From the NCBI GenBank assembly GCA_946401725.1, contig CAMIVE010000002.1, positions 40,963 to 104,962 of the forward strand: a DNA stretch of 64,000 nucleotides. Reading direction: 5' to 3'. Shown in pieces: positions 61,730 through 64,000 of the stretch. This DNA is from an uncultured Bacteroidales bacterium (GTDB lineage Bacteria; Bacteroidota; Bacteroidia; Bacteroidales; P3). Made by a program: the position numbers and the translations under genes. How positions within the stretch are numbered: the stretch's first letter is position 1; every line of letters starts with the position of its first letter. Below the pieces are notes generated by a model. The model worked only from the letters and a program-made list of their open reading frames with translations, was not told the origin of the DNA and did not search any database.

Positions 61730-62046
61730 TAAACCGTCTGAAAGTCTCTGAAATCCGAGAAAAATCGCTGCTTTCTCTTTGTTTTTTCAACGCTTAGCCT
61801 GTAGCGTGAGATACTACACATCAAAAAACAGGCTACATTTCCCTGTTTTCCTTCAACCGCATAGTACCTGTTGACGCAAGCCGCCGTCTATGGTCATCGC
61901 AGGACTTGTAGTCTCTGTTGTAGTTCAATTGTAGTATTCCTTGTAGTATTATCAGTTTTCTATATTATATATCAATACCTTATCACTGAAACCACTACGA
62001 TTCCTACAGGGTATTACACAAAATAGCCAGACGGAAAAAACGGCAT

Positions 62047-62054
62047 TACCTTTG
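62047..62054 (+). promoter_or_regulatory. Putative -7 element TACCTTTG with a long (about 160 nt) downstream leader
   Basis: ggcattacctttgcatcg; CDS starts at 62220. Confidence 0.5.
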
Positions 62055-62219
62055 CATCGTCTTTCTCGGGAAAGGAAAGCCGAAGTCGACTTGACGCGTC
62101 CGACGACGATAAAGAGATGCGTACGGCTCTGCGACACCGGAAGCGTCCGACTCCCCTGCCCCGCCCCAAGACAGACATCGTGAATCAATCTTATTTATTA
62201 ACCCTTAAAAATTGAAACA

Positions 62220-62855
62220 ATGGGTAAAATCAAACAAGGAGTCCTCGGAGGCTTCTCAGGAAAAGTAGGACCCGTCATCGGTTCCTCATGGAAAGGTAAA
62301 GCAGTTATCAAAGGGCGCGCACTCAGCTACAACGACGCCAACAGCGAGGCACAGCAGCAGACCCGTGCCAAATTAAAGCTGCTCTCCCAGTTCACATCGG
62401 CCACCTACGGCTTCGTCAGCGTCGGATTCAAATCGCAGGCCACCGACATCACCGAACAGAACGCCTCGATACGCTACAACTTCGCCGACGGCATCACCGG
62501 CACCTGGCCGAACTACCAGCTCAACTATTCCAAGCTGCTGCTCGCACGCGGCAAAGTCGACAACCCCTACAACACGACAGCCCAAGTGCAAGGCACCGAT
62601 CTGAGTTTCTCGTGGACCGACAACTCGGGTATCGGCAACGCCCTGGAGACCGACAAGGCGATGTTCGTGGTCTACAACAGCGACAAGAAGCAGTCTATCT
62701 ACGATACGGAGGCTTCCGACCGCTCCACCCGTCAGGCATCTGTATCGCTGCCTTCCTCCTGGACCGGCGACACTGTCGAGGTCTACTTCGCCATGCGCCG
62801 CAACGACAGCGACGAAACCAGCAACTCTCTCTACCTGGGCAATTTCACCCTCTAG
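62220..62855 (+). CDS. DUF6266-like family protein
   Basis: MGKIKQGVLGGFSGKVGPVIGSSWKGKAVIKGRALSYNDANSEAQQQTRAKLKLLSQF. Confidence 0.8.
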   Translation: MGKIKQGVLGGFSGKVGPVIGSSWKGKAVIKGRALSYNDANSEAQQQTRAKLKLLSQFTSATYGFVSVGFKSQATDITEQNASIRYNFADGITGTWPNYQLNYSKLLLARGKVDNPYNTTAQVQGTDLSFSWTDNSGIGNALETDKAMFVVYNSDKKQSIYDTEASDRSTRQASVSLPSSWTGDTVEVYFAMRRNDSDETSNSLYLGNFTL

Positions 62856-62876
62856 TCTTCATTGACACACTATGAC

Positions 62877-62909
62877 AAGTGGTGGCGTTTCCGCCACCAC
62901 TTTTTTTAT
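62877..62909 (+). terminator. Terminator hairpin after the DUF6266-like gene
   Basis: AAGTGGTGGCG-tttc-CGCCACCACTT followed by T-run. Confidence 0.85.
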
Positions 62910-62941
62910 CCCGTTTCGCATTAACATCAAAAGACAACAAC

Positions 62942-63460
62942 ATGACACCATCCATGAATCTTATGGCCATCGTACAGGCATACGATCCGACCTCACCGGC
63001 GGCACAGTCACGCGACAAATTCCGTCAACAAGCCCTGCTGCTTTTTCAAAAAGCAGAACCGCTCATCCCTCTCGTGCAACCTCTAATCGGCAAACAGACA
63101 CGGCAATACGACCCTCAGTCGGCCTTCGATGCGTTGCTGAGCATCGCGCTCGACATGGGAAGCGACAGCTTTCTTATGTCAGCTATTCCGTCGCTCATAC
63201 GCAACAAGGCGTCGAAAAAACGCCTCACCGACGCCATCTGTTCCCTACCCGTCACCGACAACAGCCTGCGGCCCGAGCTGGCAGAACAGCTCTATCAATA
63301 TCGTATCATAAAACCCGGAGAAGCTATCCCCTCCCGCCGCCATTTCGAAGCACGACTCTATTTCGGAATCCCCTACTTCACCATCACACCCGTACGAAGA
63401 AACAACAGAGTGCAATCGTTCACCCCTCAGGTACTCCACCCCTTTTTCCTCTTCCGATAA
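62942..63460 (+). CDS. Hypothetical protein
   Basis: MTPSMNLMAIVQAYDPTSPAAQSRDKFRQQALLLFQKAEPLIPLVQPLIGK... Confidence 0.65.
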   Translation: MTPSMNLMAIVQAYDPTSPAAQSRDKFRQQALLLFQKAEPLIPLVQPLIGKQTRQYDPQSAFDALLSIALDMGSDSFLMSAIPSLIRNKASKKRLTDAICSLPVTDNSLRPELAEQLYQYRIIKPGEAIPSRRHFEARLYFGIPYFTITPVRRNNRVQSFTPQVLHPFFLFR

Positions 63461-63540
63461 AAAAAGTGTAGGAATTCTGCCATGAAGTGGCATTTGAAAA
63501 ACATGCGAAATTTATTTTTTGCCAGTCCGATGTTTTTTCA

Positions 63541-63548
63541 TATTTTTG
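63541..63548 (+). promoter_or_regulatory. Putative -7 element TATTTTTG
   Basis: About 60 nt upstream of gcvT. Confidence 0.4.
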
Positions 63549-63608
63549 TATTTTGAACTTTTTAGCGAAAAATTTATACAAATAATAATAAATCAATTCA
63601 ATACAGAA

Positions 63609-64000
63609 ATGAAAACCACTCCGTACACAGACTTACACATCAGTTTAGGGGCCAAGATGGCCGAATTTGCAGGCTACAACATGCCTATCCAGTACACCGG
63701 CCTCGTTGAAGAGCACAACAATGTCCGCAACAACGTGGGCGTGTTCGACGTGAGCCACATGGGCGAGTTCCGCGCCAAAGGCCCCATCGCCAAGCACTTC
63801 ATGCAGTATGTCACCACCAACAACGTCGAGGACCTCTTCGACGGCAAGGTGCAGTACACCTGCCTCCCCAACGGTCAGGGTGGCGTGGTCGACGACATGC
63901 TCGTCTACCGCGTCCATGACGACGAGTACTTCATGGTGCCCAACGCCGCCAACATCGACAAGGACTGGAACTGGATGAGCCAGATTGCCGACAAGATGGG
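63609..64000 (+). CDS. gcvT: Glycine cleavage system T protein (aminomethyltransferase), partial
   Basis: [54 protein letters not shown]; runs off the window end. Confidence 0.95.
   Translation, partial: MKTTPYTDLHISLGAKMAEFAGYNMPIQYTGLVEEHNNVRNNVGVFDVSHMGEFRAKGPIAKHFMQYVTTNNVEDLFDGKVQYTCLPNGQGGVVDDMLVYRVHDDEYFMVPNAANIDKDWNWMSQIADKM

Overview
The window is a chromosomal segment from a Bacteroidota (Bacteroidales-like) bacterium. Support for this comes from TAnnTTTG-type -7 promoter elements, fimbrillin-like lipoproteins, SusD-free surface lipoproteins, DUF6266-type and WG-repeat proteins, and the gene families present. No database search was run, so all family names are from recognition. Housekeeping genes: topA, ligA, dapF, dnaX, polA, pdxA, leucyl aminopeptidase, priA, trxA, mutL, rhomboid protease, rarD, ilvE, tRNA-Met(CAU), ruvX/yqgF, def, ftcD and partial gcvT. 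Accessory regions: (i) a defense island at ~41.2-50.7 kb, with a tightly packed hsdR-hsdM-YhcG(DUF1016)-hsdS-AbiH operon next to an AbiEi/AbiEii pair; (ii) a signalling/envelope module at ~54.4-59.9 kb, where a transmembrane Hanks-type Ser/Thr kinase carries a C-terminal domain that also occurs as a stand-alone secreted protein nearby, with a WG-repeat protein, a coiled-coil secreted protein and an OmpA-domain protein; (iii) a poorly characterised cluster at 60.8-63.5 kb (coiled-coil protein, DUF6266-like protein, small hypothetical). Other notable observations: an in-frame amber codon splitting dnaX between its AAA+ core and the tau-like C-terminal domain; a duplicated 68-bp AT-rich element whose first copy has perfect 19-bp inverted arms; a fimbrillin/beta-repeat surface protein followed by a small 63-aa conserved-looking peptide; a start-less Sel1/TPR remnant; and several repeat arrays that look regulatory. 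The leading candidates for an under-described system are the AbiH-capped type I RM operon and the kinase/secreted-paralog module.
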